IMG/VR virus record: IMGVR_UViG_3300045135_000518
Location: 1-23,181 of that record
Source: a virus
Reading direction: 5' to 3' (one strand)
DNA: 23,181 nucleotides
The notes beneath the pieces were generated by a model. It saw only the letters and a program-made list of their open reading frames with translations, did not search any database and was not told where the DNA came from. The position numbers were made by a program, and so were the translations under genes. Below, in pieces: positions 1 through 5,563 of the stretch (the first letter of the stretch is position 1; every line of letters begins with the position of its first letter).

Positions 1-887
1 AAGGAGAAATTATAGAGATAAAAGAAAGACTAAAGGACGCAATCAAAATGATTGAAGAAAACTCTTTAAATCCTGGTATGTCTGGAATCCCTAGTGGATT
101 TGACTCAATAGATAAATTCACAGGAGGTTGGCAACCACAAGATTTAATTATCGTTGGAGGTGCATCTTCTATGGGTAAGACCTCTTTCTCTTTGGCTCTT
201 GCTTATAATGCTTCTTTGTATCAATATCCTAGTGTCGTATTCTCTTATGAAATGTCTGTTAATCAGTTGATATCTAGAATATTAAGTGTTGAGACAGAGA
301 TAGATAATAGATATCTCATAAAAGGTACTTTAACAAGCGATGAATGGGGGTTAATACAAAAAGCTCAAGGTAAAATTGAGAAAGCTCCTCTATATATTGA
401 TGAATGTAGCAATACATCTCTAAAATATCTAATGAACAAGATAAGACAATATGTTATTACTAAAGGAATACAATTAGTAATGATTGATTATTTACAATTA
501 ATTAGTAATCATGTTAAAGGACGTAGCAGAGAGCAAGAAGTATCTATTATTGCTAGATCTCTTAAGAACATAGCTAAAGAATTAGATATAACTATTATTG
601 CTTTATCTCAATTATCTAGAAGCGTTGAAAGAAATGAAGCTGCTAGACCTATGATGTCCAATCTAAGAGAATCTGGAGAGATAGAACAAGCTGCAGATGC
701 AGTAGTGTTTGTATATAGACCAGAGTATTACGGGTATACAGAAGATCAAGAAGGAAACAGCACAGAAGGAAAAGCAGAAATCATATTTGCAAAAGGAAGA
801 AACATTGGTACAGGTAGTAAATGGCTTGGTTGGGTAAACTATCTAACTAAATTTATTGACCTAAAAGATGACGAAACCTATTGTTAA
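1..887 (+). CDS. dnaB: DnaB-type replicative helicase, C-terminal part (5' end cut by window edge)
   Basis: Hexameric helicase that unwinds DNA at the phage replication fork. Only the RecA-like motor domain is present. Counting from the ATG at 48, Walker A is GASSMGKTS (residues 38-46), the FSYEMS motif is at 65-70, Walker B is VMIDYLQL around D147, and the ALSQLSR and LRESGEIEQAAD segments of DnaB motifs follow. The reading frame stays open to the left edge (first full codon at 3) and encodes IKERLKDAIKMIEEN, which fits the linker just before the DnaB motor. The ATG at 48 is therefore probably internal and the primase-interacting N-terminal domain lies outside the window. The family is normally about 450 residues. 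It heads a replication/recombination cluster, with an HU-like gene 27 bases downstream. Confidence 0.9.
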   Translation, partial: GEIIEIKERLKDAIKMIEENSLNPGMSGIPSGFDSIDKFTGGWQPQDLIIVGGASSMGKTSFSLALAYNASLYQYPSVVFSYEMSVNQLISRILSVETEIDNRYLIKGTLTSDEWGLIQKAQGKIEKAPLYIDECSNTSLKYLMNKIRQYVITKGIQLVMIDYLQLISNHVKGRSREQEVSIIARSLKNIAKELDITIIALSQLSRSVERNEAARPMMSNLRESGEIEQAADAVVFVYRPEYYGYTEDQEGNSTEGKAEIIFAKGRNIGTGSKWLGWVNYLTKFIDLKDDETYC

Positions 888-910
888 TAACTTCCTTTTG
901 ACTATCTTAG
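881..910 (+). promoter_or_regulatory. Possible weak Bacteroidetes-type promoter at the end of the helicase gene
   Basis: TTG at 881-883 and TATCTTAG at 903-910 are separated by 19 bases, the spacing expected for the TTTG / TAnnTTTG promoter of Bacteroidetes. The -7 box has A where the third T is expected. Transcription would begin at or next to the ATG at 915, so the message would be nearly leaderless. The match is short and could be chance. Confidence 0.22.
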
Positions 911-914
911 CAGT

Positions 915-1142
915 ATGAAAAGTACTGACGATATCATTAACAAAATTAGCGCACAACTACCTAATAACAAGAAAGTTATTAGAGAGGTTGTGTACAAAAC
1001 TTTCTCTGAACTAAGGGAGAGAATGTCTAATGAAGATAAGATAATGTTGAGAGGTTTCTTCAAGCTCGTACCAGCTAGCAACAAGAAGAGTAAGGTATAC
1101 ACAACTAAAGATTATCAACAATTAAAAACCAAAGACAAATGA
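915..1142 (+). CDS. Small HU/IHF-like DNA-binding protein
   Basis: This 75-residue protein resembles the N-terminal half of HU/IHF proteins: IINKISAQLPNNKKVIREVV matches the two-helix 'I..IA...g.s......vv' pattern, and ERMSNEDKIMLRGFFKLVPA matches the 'l..g..v.l.gFG.F.v' beta segment that ends the helical part. HU proteins bend DNA and help replication and recombination complexes form. Here the chain ends soon after that segment in a lysine-rich tail, so the long DNA-clasping beta arms of a 90-residue HU seem to be missing. It lies between the helicase and an ATPase gene whose ATG overlaps its stop (ATGA). Assignment rests on pattern only and is moderate. Confidence 0.5.
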   Translation: MKSTDDIINKISAQLPNNKKVIREVVYKTFSELRERMSNEDKIMLRGFFKLVPASNKKSKVYTTKDYQQLKTKDK

Positions 1143-1774
1143 AACCAAACATCATTGTTGTAGGAAAGAGTGGTTCTGGGAAATCCACATCCTTAAGAAA
1201 TTTAAACCCAGAAACAACAGCAGTAATAAACACAGAAAGAAAACAGCTACCATTTAAGGGTGCTAATAAATTTCAAAATGTTCCTGTTGCTGATTTAAAT
1301 ACGTTCAACAAAACTTTAGATCAAGCTATGGCATCAGATAAAATTGATGTAATAGTCATTGAGTCATTCACATCTCTTATTGAAATGATATATAGAGAAG
1401 CTGATGTAAGATTTAAAGGTTTTGATGTGTGGTCTTTCTACAATAAAGAGATAGATCGCATCTTAAACAAAAGCAAGAATACAGATAAGTATATCATATT
1501 CTTAGCTATTGATGGTGCTTACGACAGCGGAGACGGTGTTGAAGAGCGTTATGTAGCAGTTGATGGGAATAGATGGAAGAAAAGAGTGGAGAAAGAGTTT
1601 GTATTATCTCTATTTACAGATAACCATTTATCAGATGAAGGGATGGATCATAGATTTAGAACACAATCATTAGGTAAAGACTCAGCTAAGAGTCCTATGG
1701 GCATGTTCGAAGAATTATACGTTCCTAATGACTTACAATTAGTCATTGAACAATGCGAGGAGTATTACAATTAA
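1139..1774 (+). CDS. Sak4-like RecA-core P-loop ATPase (recombination)
   Basis: A 211-residue single-domain P-loop ATPase. Walker A is GKSGSGKST at residues 9-17 and the Walker B strand is KIDVIVIES at about 68-76. Size and layout match the phage nucleotide-binding AAA_24/Sak4 group, a RecA-like core without extra DNA-binding domains that promotes single-strand annealing together with SSB. The next gene encodes an SSB-like protein, followed by NinB-like and RusA-like genes, which supports a role in recombination-dependent replication. The gene overlaps the HU-like gene by four bases, so translation is probably coupled. An alternative is a generic phage ATPase of unknown role. Sak4 is inferred from fold features and neighbours. 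Confidence 0.68.
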   Translation: MKPNIIVVGKSGSGKSTSLRNLNPETTAVINTERKQLPFKGANKFQNVPVADLNTFNKTLDQAMASDKIDVIVIESFTSLIEMIYREADVRFKGFDVWSFYNKEIDRILNKSKNTDKYIIFLAIDGAYDSGDGVEERYVAVDGNRWKKRVEKEFVLSLFTDNHLSDEGMDHRFRTQSLGKDSAKSPMGMFEELYVPNDLQLVIEQCEEYYN

Positions 1775-1803
1775 TTATAAACCAAACCAAAAACAAGTAA
1801 ATT

Positions 1804-2379
1804 ATGTTTCCAAATTTAAAAACAGCGGAAGTAAGCGAAGTAACAAACTATTTAACAGCTGGGGTTCACTCAGTAAAGATAGATGAGATTAAGAGCTCAA
1901 GCTCTGTTGAAGGGTACAAAGGTAATCCTTATGTAGAATATAAGGTATCTAACTCTGAAGGTATTCAGTACATTAAATTCTGGGGTATCACTAAAGATAC
2001 ATCTGAAAAAGCAGCTAAAGTAAAAACAGAGATGTTCAAAACATTCTTGCATAATGCAGGTGTTAAGAACTTCGATGTGTTTGTATCAGCAGCTAAAGAA
2101 GCAGTAGGAAAGAACATTAATGTGTGTTTATCTGAAGAAGAATATTGGAATAACGATAGAGATACAGGTGAGCCAAAGATTCGTAAAGCTATTCGTTATA
2201 AATTCTCTTCACCTGTAGGGCAATCTATTACATGGAAAGAATCTTACAATAAGTCTTTACCAATAGATCAAATGGCTGAATTTAAAGCAGCTCACGAAGC
2301 TCATATATCAGCTATGACTGGAGGTGTAGAATCAACAGATGACTTTCATTCAGCAGATGATTTAAACAATCCTTTCTAG
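1804..2379 (+). CDS. Single-stranded-DNA-binding (SSB)-like protein
   Basis: A 191-residue protein with a beta-rich body and a low-complexity acidic tail that ends DDFHSADDLNNPF. Acidic residues ending in proline-phenylalanine are the signature of bacterial SSB tails, which recruit partner proteins. The body (GVHSVKIDEIKSS, YVEYKVSNSEGIQYIKFWG, KAIRYKFSSP) looks like an OB-fold-type DUF669/SSB-like phage protein, but no exact family signature can be read by eye. It sits right after the Sak4-like ATPase; Sak4 recombinases are known to act with an SSB, so the pair is probably functional. There is no Shine-Dalgarno sequence; the leader is A-rich, as is usual in Bacteroidetes. Confidence 0.62.
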   Translation: MFPNLKTAEVSEVTNYLTAGVHSVKIDEIKSSSSVEGYKGNPYVEYKVSNSEGIQYIKFWGITKDTSEKAAKVKTEMFKTFLHNAGVKNFDVFVSAAKEAVGKNINVCLSEEEYWNNDRDTGEPKIRKAIRYKFSSPVGQSITWKESYNKSLPIDQMAEFKAAHEAHISAMTGGVESTDDFHSADDLNNPF

Positions 2380-2380
2380 G

Positions 2381-2782
2381 GTGGTTTTAAAGCATGTAGC
2401 TAAAATTCTAAATGGTAAGTTCCACTTCGGAGATAAAAGCAAACTGGAATACGATACACATCGTTACGAAGGCAAGACAGTGGAGCTTACCATTAAAGAA
2501 TTTAAACCAAAAAGAAGCAACCAACTTAACCAATACTACTGGGGAGTTGTAATTAGATTAGTATCAGACTATACAGGGTTTAGTAAAGAAGAAACCCACG
2601 AACTACTAAAGTTTAAATTCTTAAAACATAAAGTATTAGTAGGAGATGAATGGTATGACACTACTAAGAGTACTACTAAACTAAACAATCAAGAGATGAT
2701 TGGGTATATAGAGAAGATACAGCAATTTGCTGCAGAAGAATTCTACATCTACATACCAGACCCTAACGAAAGAAAAGTGTAA
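2381..2782 (+). CDS. NinB-like recombination protein (putative)
   Basis: A 133-residue protein that I place with the NinB/YbcN-like phage proteins because of the segment RSNQLNQYYWGVVIRLVSDY (about residues 45-64), a version of the 'R...QN..yWg.v...i' core, and because of its place directly before a RusA-type resolvase, the usual position of ninB. NinB proteins bind single-stranded DNA and act in Red-type recombination. The start is GTG at 2381, one base after the stop of the SSB-like gene; no ATG is available upstream. The C terminus abuts the next gene (stop at 2780-2782, next ATG at 2782). Family placement is moderate. Confidence 0.5.
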   Translation: MVLKHVAKILNGKFHFGDKSKLEYDTHRYEGKTVELTIKEFKPKRSNQLNQYYWGVVIRLVSDYTGFSKEETHELLKFKFLKHKVLVGDEWYDTTKSTTKLNNQEMIGYIEKIQQFAAEEFYIYIPDPNERKV

Positions 2783-3162
2783 TGGAAATCTATATACCAG
2801 GGAATGTACCCTCAAGTAAAAATAGTAAGCAATGGACTGGTAAATACCTTATCAATAGTAAGACTACAACTAATTACATTAAAGATACACGATTTCATTA
2901 CAAGCAATTCAAAGCAGTATTCGAAGATATGGTTAAAGGTTTAGAGAAGCCATACCATATATCATTCTATTTTATCAGAAGCACTAGAAGGAAGTTTGAT
3001 TATATAAATCCAGCACAAACTGTACAGGATTTAATGGTTAAGAACTTTTGGGTTGAAGATGATAACATGGAAAACATCATACCATACTTCGATGGATATG
3101 AAGTAGATAAAGAAAAAGCTGGAGTTATTATACGAGTAGTAGAAGAAAACAAAAGGCTTTAA
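2782..3162 (+). CDS. rusA: RusA-type Holliday junction resolvase
   Basis: A 126-residue endonuclease predicted to cut four-way DNA junctions made during recombination or replication. The N terminus (IYIPGNVPSSKNSKQW) is the typical RusA beta strand plus P-S-K-N segment. The acidic catalytic residues match the family pattern: D73 in RRKFDYINP, D83 in TVQDLMVK, and E92/D93/D94 in VEDDNMENI. Its length is normal (E. coli RusA is 120 residues). Start overlaps the previous stop by one base. It is the last gene of the recombination cluster; the non-coding structured region begins immediately after its stop. Confidence 0.88.
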   Translation: MEIYIPGNVPSSKNSKQWTGKYLINSKTTTNYIKDTRFHYKQFKAVFEDMVKGLEKPYHISFYFIRSTRRKFDYINPAQTVQDLMVKNFWVEDDNMENIIPYFDGYEVDKEKAGVIIRVVEENKRL

Positions 3163-3169
3163 AAATAAA

Positions 3170-3258
3170 GTGACCAAGCTACTTGAGTGCTGGATAAAAC
3201 TCTCTCCTAGCTCTACCCGAAAGGGCAAGAGGTTGTTCAAATTATGTCGTGGAGAGAG
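3170..3258 (+). ncRNA. Repeated RNA motif, copy 1
   Basis: The 25-base leader at 3170-3194 (core CCAAGCTACTTGAGTGCTGG) recurs at 3512-3536 and 6090-6114. It is followed after six bases by an 8-bp stem CTCTCTCC/GGAGAGAG that encloses a second hairpin, CTCT-A-CCC-GAAA-GGG-CA-AGAG. The stem sequence differs completely from those of the other two copies yet still pairs. It starts seven bases after the resolvase stop codon. Function unknown. Confidence 0.55.
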
Positions 3259-3262
3259 ATTA

Positions 3263-3411
3263 CAGAAGGAGGCAGAATGGTAGACGAGGGCTCCAACACG
3301 GGGGTCTGTGAGGTTAATATCAGATTAGCTGGAAGAATACTGGAGCAATTCTAGATATGCAAACAGAAGCTATTGATACTCACATTGAAGGTTCGAATCC
3401 TTCCCTTCTGA
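3263..3411 (+). ncRNA. tRNA-like element with perfect acceptor stem and T arm, 149 nt, non-canonical interior
   Basis: CAGAAGG (3263-3269) pairs perfectly with CCTTCTG (3404-3410). A five-pair T stem GAAGG/CCTTC encloses the canonical seven-base T loop TTCGAAT (3392-3398), placed directly before the acceptor 3' strand and an A discriminator, exactly as in tRNA. The 5' side has a D-arm-like stretch, GGCAGAATGGTAGAC (3271-3285), reminiscent of class II tRNAs. The total length is about twice that of a tRNA, the expected D-stem partner is missing, and I could not find a credible anticodon arm. It may be a tRNA interrupted by about 70 bases, a decayed tRNA, or a tRNA mimic inside a larger RNA. No amino-acid identity is proposed. 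Confidence 0.45.
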
Positions 3412-3413
3412 CA

Positions 3414-3496
3414 AATAACGTATATCTTCTAAGTATAGGATAGCTAGGCATTGCGTCACATGCAGATGCGAGATGAAAGGCTCGCTATACGTTATT
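3414..3496 (+). ncRNA. Cloverleaf-like 11-bp inverted repeat
   Basis: AATAACGTATA at 3414-3424 pairs perfectly with TATACGTTATT at 3486-3496. Inside are GCAT/ATGC (3448-3451 with 3460-3463, eight-base loop) and GCGAG/CTCGC (3468-3472 with 3481-3485, eight-base loop). The last hairpin abuts the long stem with no gap, as a T arm does on an acceptor stem. There is no TTC T loop, so it is not a normal tRNA. It starts two bases after the tRNA-like element ends. Confidence 0.5.
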
Positions 3497-3511
3497 CAAT
3501 TTAAATTCAAC

Positions 3512-3606
3512 GAGAGCAAGCCACGTGAACGCTGCAATAAGCTCCGATAAAATCTTAAGTCTATTTTGATTCACCTAATCGGAGCACACATACGAGAGTA
3601 CCATGC
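3512..3606 (+). ncRNA. Repeated RNA motif, copy 2
   Basis: The leader at 3512-3536 (core AGCAAGCCACGTGAACGCTG) differs from copy 3 at three of 25 bases. It is followed by the 8-bp stem GCTCCGAT (3541-3548) / ATCGGAGC (3578-3585). Next comes ATACGAGAGT, which lies at the same distance from the stem as ATACGGAACT in copy 3. In copy 2 this segment sits in a second hairpin, CACACAT / ATGCGTG, with one mismatch. Function unknown. Confidence 0.55.
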
Positions 3607-3630
3607 GTGAGTTGGGCATAAATTGAAAGT

Positions 3631-3714
3631 CCTAGTAACGTAAAATCGCTAGGCAAGAAATCCTAGTCTGGGGAGGCTAGGTGAAGTCAGTGTCGGAGGG
3701 GGTTCGCCCTCTCC
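3631..3714 (+). repeat. Two CCTAG/CTAGG hairpins and a TTCG-capped hairpin ending the structured region
   Basis: CCTAG at 3631-3635 can pair with CTAGG at 3649-3653, and CCTAG at 3662-3666 with CTAGG at 3677-3681; cross-pairing is also possible. CTAG is usually rare in bacterial DNA, so four copies in 50 bases are unlikely by chance. GGAGGGGG (3695-3702), loop TTCG and CCCTCTCC (3707-3714) form an eight-pair stem with one G-U pair and an extra-stable tetraloop. TGAA at 3682-3685 and TTCA at 3715-3718 could extend it. No T-run follows, so it is not a standard terminator. Confidence 0.5.
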
Positions 3715-3760
3715 TTCATAACTAAAACAGGTCAAAGTCGACTACTTTAAAACTAAACTT

Positions 3761-4063
3761 ATGAAAACAGAAAAAAGCAATAAACTGATAGCAGACTTTA
3801 TGGGGTTACAATTCTCTAAAGGAGAATACTACCGACCATTATACAATAGTGGGGATTGGATATCTGTAAACCAATTAAAATACCACACCTCTTGGGATTG
3901 GCTAATGCCTGTTATAAAAGAATGTTTAAAGGGAGAGGCAGAAGTAAATGAAGATGTATCTAACACTATAGTTATAAATATCTATGAGGGATTATGTAGT
4001 CAAGATAAATCTTTAACATACAAGTCAGTAGTAAAATTCATAAAAGAGTATAACGACAATTAA
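3761..4063 (+). CDS. Small phage protein with WDWLMPV motif
   Basis: A 100-residue protein of unknown function. The pattern KLIADFMGLQ near the N terminus, then YHTSWDWLMPVIKECL, then a short strand/helix and a C-terminal VVKFIKEYN is common in small phage proteins of Bacteroidetes and may belong to the phage 'ABA sandwich' type of domain; that is only a resemblance. No enzyme motif, signal peptide or membrane segment is seen. It is the first gene after the structured region, with a leader rich in A and no Shine-Dalgarno sequence. Confidence 0.75.
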   Translation: MKTEKSNKLIADFMGLQFSKGEYYRPLYNSGDWISVNQLKYHTSWDWLMPVIKECLKGEAEVNEDVSNTIVINIYEGLCSQDKSLTYKSVVKFIKEYNDN

Positions 4064-4072
4064 TAACCAACA

Positions 4073-4089
4073 GTTGCATATTTTGCAAC
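4073..4089 (+). repeat. Small perfect hairpin GTTGCA-tattt-TGCAAC
   Basis: A six-pair stem with a five-base loop lies between the stop at 4063 and the ATG at 4107. It is not followed by a T-run. It may affect translation or transcript stability, and chance cannot be excluded. Confidence 0.3.
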
Positions 4090-4094
4090 AGTTC

Positions 4095-4113
4095 AAAACA
4101 AGAGATATGAAAG
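4095..4113 (+). repeat. Repeated initiation module AAAACAAGAGATATGA, copy 1 of 3
   Basis: Nineteen bases here are identical to 4925-4943, and the first 16 to 4319-4334. Each copy contains the ATG of a gene (4107, 4331, 4937). In copies 2 and 3 it also encodes the end of the preceding protein (LKQEI-stop). The arrangement suggests duplication of a junction with a good A-rich translation start. Confidence 0.6.
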
Positions 4114-4334
4114 CAGAAATAGACATAGCTTTAATGCAGTATTTGCAAGATAAAAGGACACACGAAGAGGTTATAACATATCTTATAGGTGAGTTTGAAA
4201 AGCAATCTAACCAAAAAGTAATCGAGGAGTTAGAGCGGTTTGGTAGTTTTCAATACGAAGGAGACCAAACAAGGTCTTTTGTAAGTAAGAAGAAAATACA
4301 AGCTAGAATCAACGAGCTAAAACAAGAGATATGA
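4107..4334 (+). CDS. Hypothetical small charged protein
   Basis: A 75-residue, mainly helical and charged protein (MKAEIDIALMQYLQ...) of unknown function. I chose the ATG at 4107 over the in-frame TTG at 4074 because the TTG lies in a hairpin, while the ATG is preceded by AAAACAAGAGAT, the same initiation context used by the genes at 4331 and 4937. The C terminus, INELKQEI, is nearly the same as that of the gene ending at 4940 (KELKQEI), because the repeated DNA there encodes both a protein end and the next gene's start. Stop and next start overlap (ATGA). Confidence 0.6.
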   Translation: MKAEIDIALMQYLQDKRTHEEVITYLIGEFEKQSNQKVIEELERFGSFQYEGDQTRSFVSKKKIQARINELKQEI

Positions 4335-4660
4335 GTGGAGGGAAATTTAACTACGACCAGTATAAAATCAAAGAGATAGCTGATGATATTCAAGAGCTAT
4401 TAGATAAGCAAGGAGAGTTAAATACTGATATTCCTTCTTGGTATATTGAACAACATCCAGAAGATAGCTACTACGAAGTCTATGATGATTTAGTTCAGGA
4501 AGCTATGGAAAAAGGTGTAGAAATGTTAAGGGTAGCTTATATCTATGCTCAAAGAATAGATTGGTATCTATCGGGAGATGATGGGGAAGAAACTTTCCGT
4601 GAAAGATTAAGAGAGGATTTAATGAAATTAAACCAAGAAACTTATGGGAGTAAAAGATAA
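4331..4660 (+). CDS. Conserved phage protein with MSGG-FNY start and RIDWYLSGDDGEE motif
   Basis: A 109-residue acidic protein. The N terminus MSGGKFNYDQYKIKEIADDI and the C-terminal block YAQRIDWYLSGDDGEETFRERL are hallmarks of a widespread small phage protein with no known function. The acidic tract WYIEQHPEDSYYEVYDD lies between them. No catalytic motif is obvious. Start overlaps the preceding stop by four bases and the C terminus overlaps the next gene by 17 bases, so it is part of a translationally coupled run. Family membership is fairly sure; function unknown. Confidence 0.8.
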   Translation: MSGGKFNYDQYKIKEIADDIQELLDKQGELNTDIPSWYIEQHPEDSYYEVYDDLVQEAMEKGVEMLRVAYIYAQRIDWYLSGDDGEETFRERLREDLMKLNQETYGSKR

Positions 4661-4940
4661 AATAAGAGCATTTAATGGTGTGTGTAACTTTTTAAGTAGG
4701 TTTGATACAGGAACGCCAAGAAACAAAAGCTACAGAGCGTATGACGAGCATATTAATAATATACTTATGGGTTACTGTAAGGAGTTTAATATTGAATACG
4801 CTCCCAACAATAAACCTAAATATAAAGGTAGTAATAATCCTGTACTCTATAATAGTTTGGTTGTTCAATCCAATTTCAAACGCTTTGCCGACTGGGTTAA
4901 GTGTAATTACGAAGCCAAAGAACTAAAACAAGAGATATGA
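4644..4940 (+). CDS. Hypothetical protein
   Basis: A 98-residue protein I do not recognise. It is rich in aromatic and basic residues (RAFNGVCNFLSRFDTGTPRN, FKRFADWVKCNYEAKELKQEI) and probably soluble. It starts at the ATG at 4644 inside the end of the previous gene (17-base overlap) and its stop overlaps the next ATG at 4937. A second frame, 4702-4926, is also open but lies fully inside this gene and breaks the overlapping-gene pattern, so I treat it as a shadow. Confidence 0.62.
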   Translation: MGVKDKIRAFNGVCNFLSRFDTGTPRNKSYRAYDEHINNILMGYCKEFNIEYAPNNKPKYKGSNNPVLYNSLVVQSNFKRFADWVKCNYEAKELKQEI

Positions 4941-5203
4941 AAGTAGATAATAGTAAGGTAATTAAACAAAGTCCAAGAATGATAAAAGAAGATTTTAGTA
5001 ATACACCAAGACAAACAATTTCAAATAGTTCAGTTAAGGAATACACATACAAAGAGCGAGAACAATACGCTAATCAACGAGTGATTGATGAGTTGGAGAA
5101 ATGTTTAAGTATTGACGGTGATACGCCCTGCGAAAATGTTTACGAAACATATCAAAGAATATTAGAAAGGATTAAAGAAATAAAACAAAACCAAGATGAC
5201 TGA
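4937..5203 (+). CDS. Hypothetical charged protein
   Basis: An 88-residue unrecognised protein. The first 35 residues are polar and low in structure (QTISNSSVKEYTYKEREQYA); the rest is probably helical, with VIDELEKCLSIDGDTPCENVYETYQRILERIKEI. The phrase 'QRVIDELEK' resembles 'QKVIEELER' in the protein at 4107-4334, so the two may be distant paralogues. It starts in the third copy of the AAAACAAGAGATATGA module. A hairpin follows its stop. Confidence 0.62.
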   Translation: MKVDNSKVIKQSPRMIKEDFSNTPRQTISNSSVKEYTYKEREQYANQRVIDELEKCLSIDGDTPCENVYETYQRILERIKEIKQNQDD

Positions 5204-5209
5204 AGAAAA

Positions 5210-5228
5210 CCCCATCACAAGGATGGGG
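5210..5228 (+). terminator. Hairpin CCCCATC-acaag-GATGGGG after the small-gene run
   Basis: A perfect seven-pair GC-rich stem with a five-base loop begins seven bases after the stop at 5203. No T-run follows (the next bases are CTAACAACTG), so termination would be weak or protein-dependent. It could also be an RNA-stability or processing hairpin between transcription units. Confidence 0.4.
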
Positions 5229-5248
5229 CTAACAACTGATAACTAATT

Positions 5249-5536
5249 ATGAAAAAGACAAACAAATATAAACAAATGCCCGACCAGTCGCAAACTGATT
5301 TGCTTTTAATCATTGCAACTATTAAGAGCCTTCACGAACAACTATATAACCTTAAAGGGGTGCATAGCCAGAGGACAAAGCAATATTTTAACGTATTGCT
5401 AACTACGGCAAAACGATATGAAAAAGAAGTAGATAAGATGCTAGGAGCTGAAGAGGTGGAGGCTGTAAATGCTTTATACGATGCAATGACAGAAGCGCAT
5501 TATATTGTAAAAGATGGTATTTTAAAAGAAAAATAA
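5249..5536 (+). CDS. Hypothetical helical protein
   Basis: A 95-residue, almost fully helical protein of unknown function: LLLIIATIKSLHEQLYNLKG, then a second helix with TKQYFNVLLTTAKRYEKEVDKML, then an acidic helix AEEVEAVNALYDAMTEAHYIV. It has no membrane segment long enough to be convincing. It lies between the hairpin at 5210 and the ribbon-helix-helix gene, separated from the latter by 27 bases. Confidence 0.62.
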   Translation: MKKTNKYKQMPDQSQTDLLLIIATIKSLHEQLYNLKGVHSQRTKQYFNVLLTTAKRYEKEVDKMLGAEEVEAVNALYDAMTEAHYIVKDGILKEK

Positions 5537-5563
5537 CTATATTAGCACTACAAAAATAAACCA

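Larger units (their letters stand above)
3163..3760 (+). ncRNA. Candidate large structured non-coding RNA region (about 600 bases, no gene)
   Basis: The only stretch over 300 bases without a plausible gene. It is packed with exact inverted repeats: CTCTCTCC/GGAGAGAG (3200-3207 with 3251-3258), a GAAA-capped hairpin (3211-3231), CAGAAGG/CCTTCTG (3263-3269 with 3404-3410), GAAGG/CCTTC (3387-3391 with 3399-3403), AATAACGTATA/TATACGTTATT (3414-3424 with 3486-3496), GCTCCGAT/ATCGGAGC (3541-3548 with 3578-3585), two CCTAG/CTAGG pairs, and GGAGGGGG-TTCG-CCCTCTCC (3695-3714). All lie on the coding strand between the recombination genes and the next gene at 3761. Size, phage setting and tRNA-like part recall the GOLLD and ROOL classes of large phage RNAs, but I recognise no known class. 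Exact transcript ends are unknown. Confidence 0.6.

Noticed and set aside
3031-3240. Open frame on the - strand across the resolvase end and the start of the structured region
   Set aside because: It runs opposite to a confident RusA gene, has a low-complexity composition and no recognisable pattern.
3163-3760. tmRNA, or a group I intron in the tRNA-like element
   Set aside because: No tag-peptide reading frame, no alanine-type G-U pair in the acceptor stem, and none of the conserved intron core segments were seen; the interior of the tRNA-like part is also too short for a usual group I intron.
4702-4926. A 74-codon + frame inside the 4644-4940 gene
   Set aside because: Fully nested in another frame, with no matching junction overlaps; the 4644 frame continues the overlapping-gene chain.
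5538-5545. TATATTAG as a -7 promoter box ahead of the ribbon-helix-helix gene
   Set aside because: No TTG or TTTG lies at the right distance upstream.
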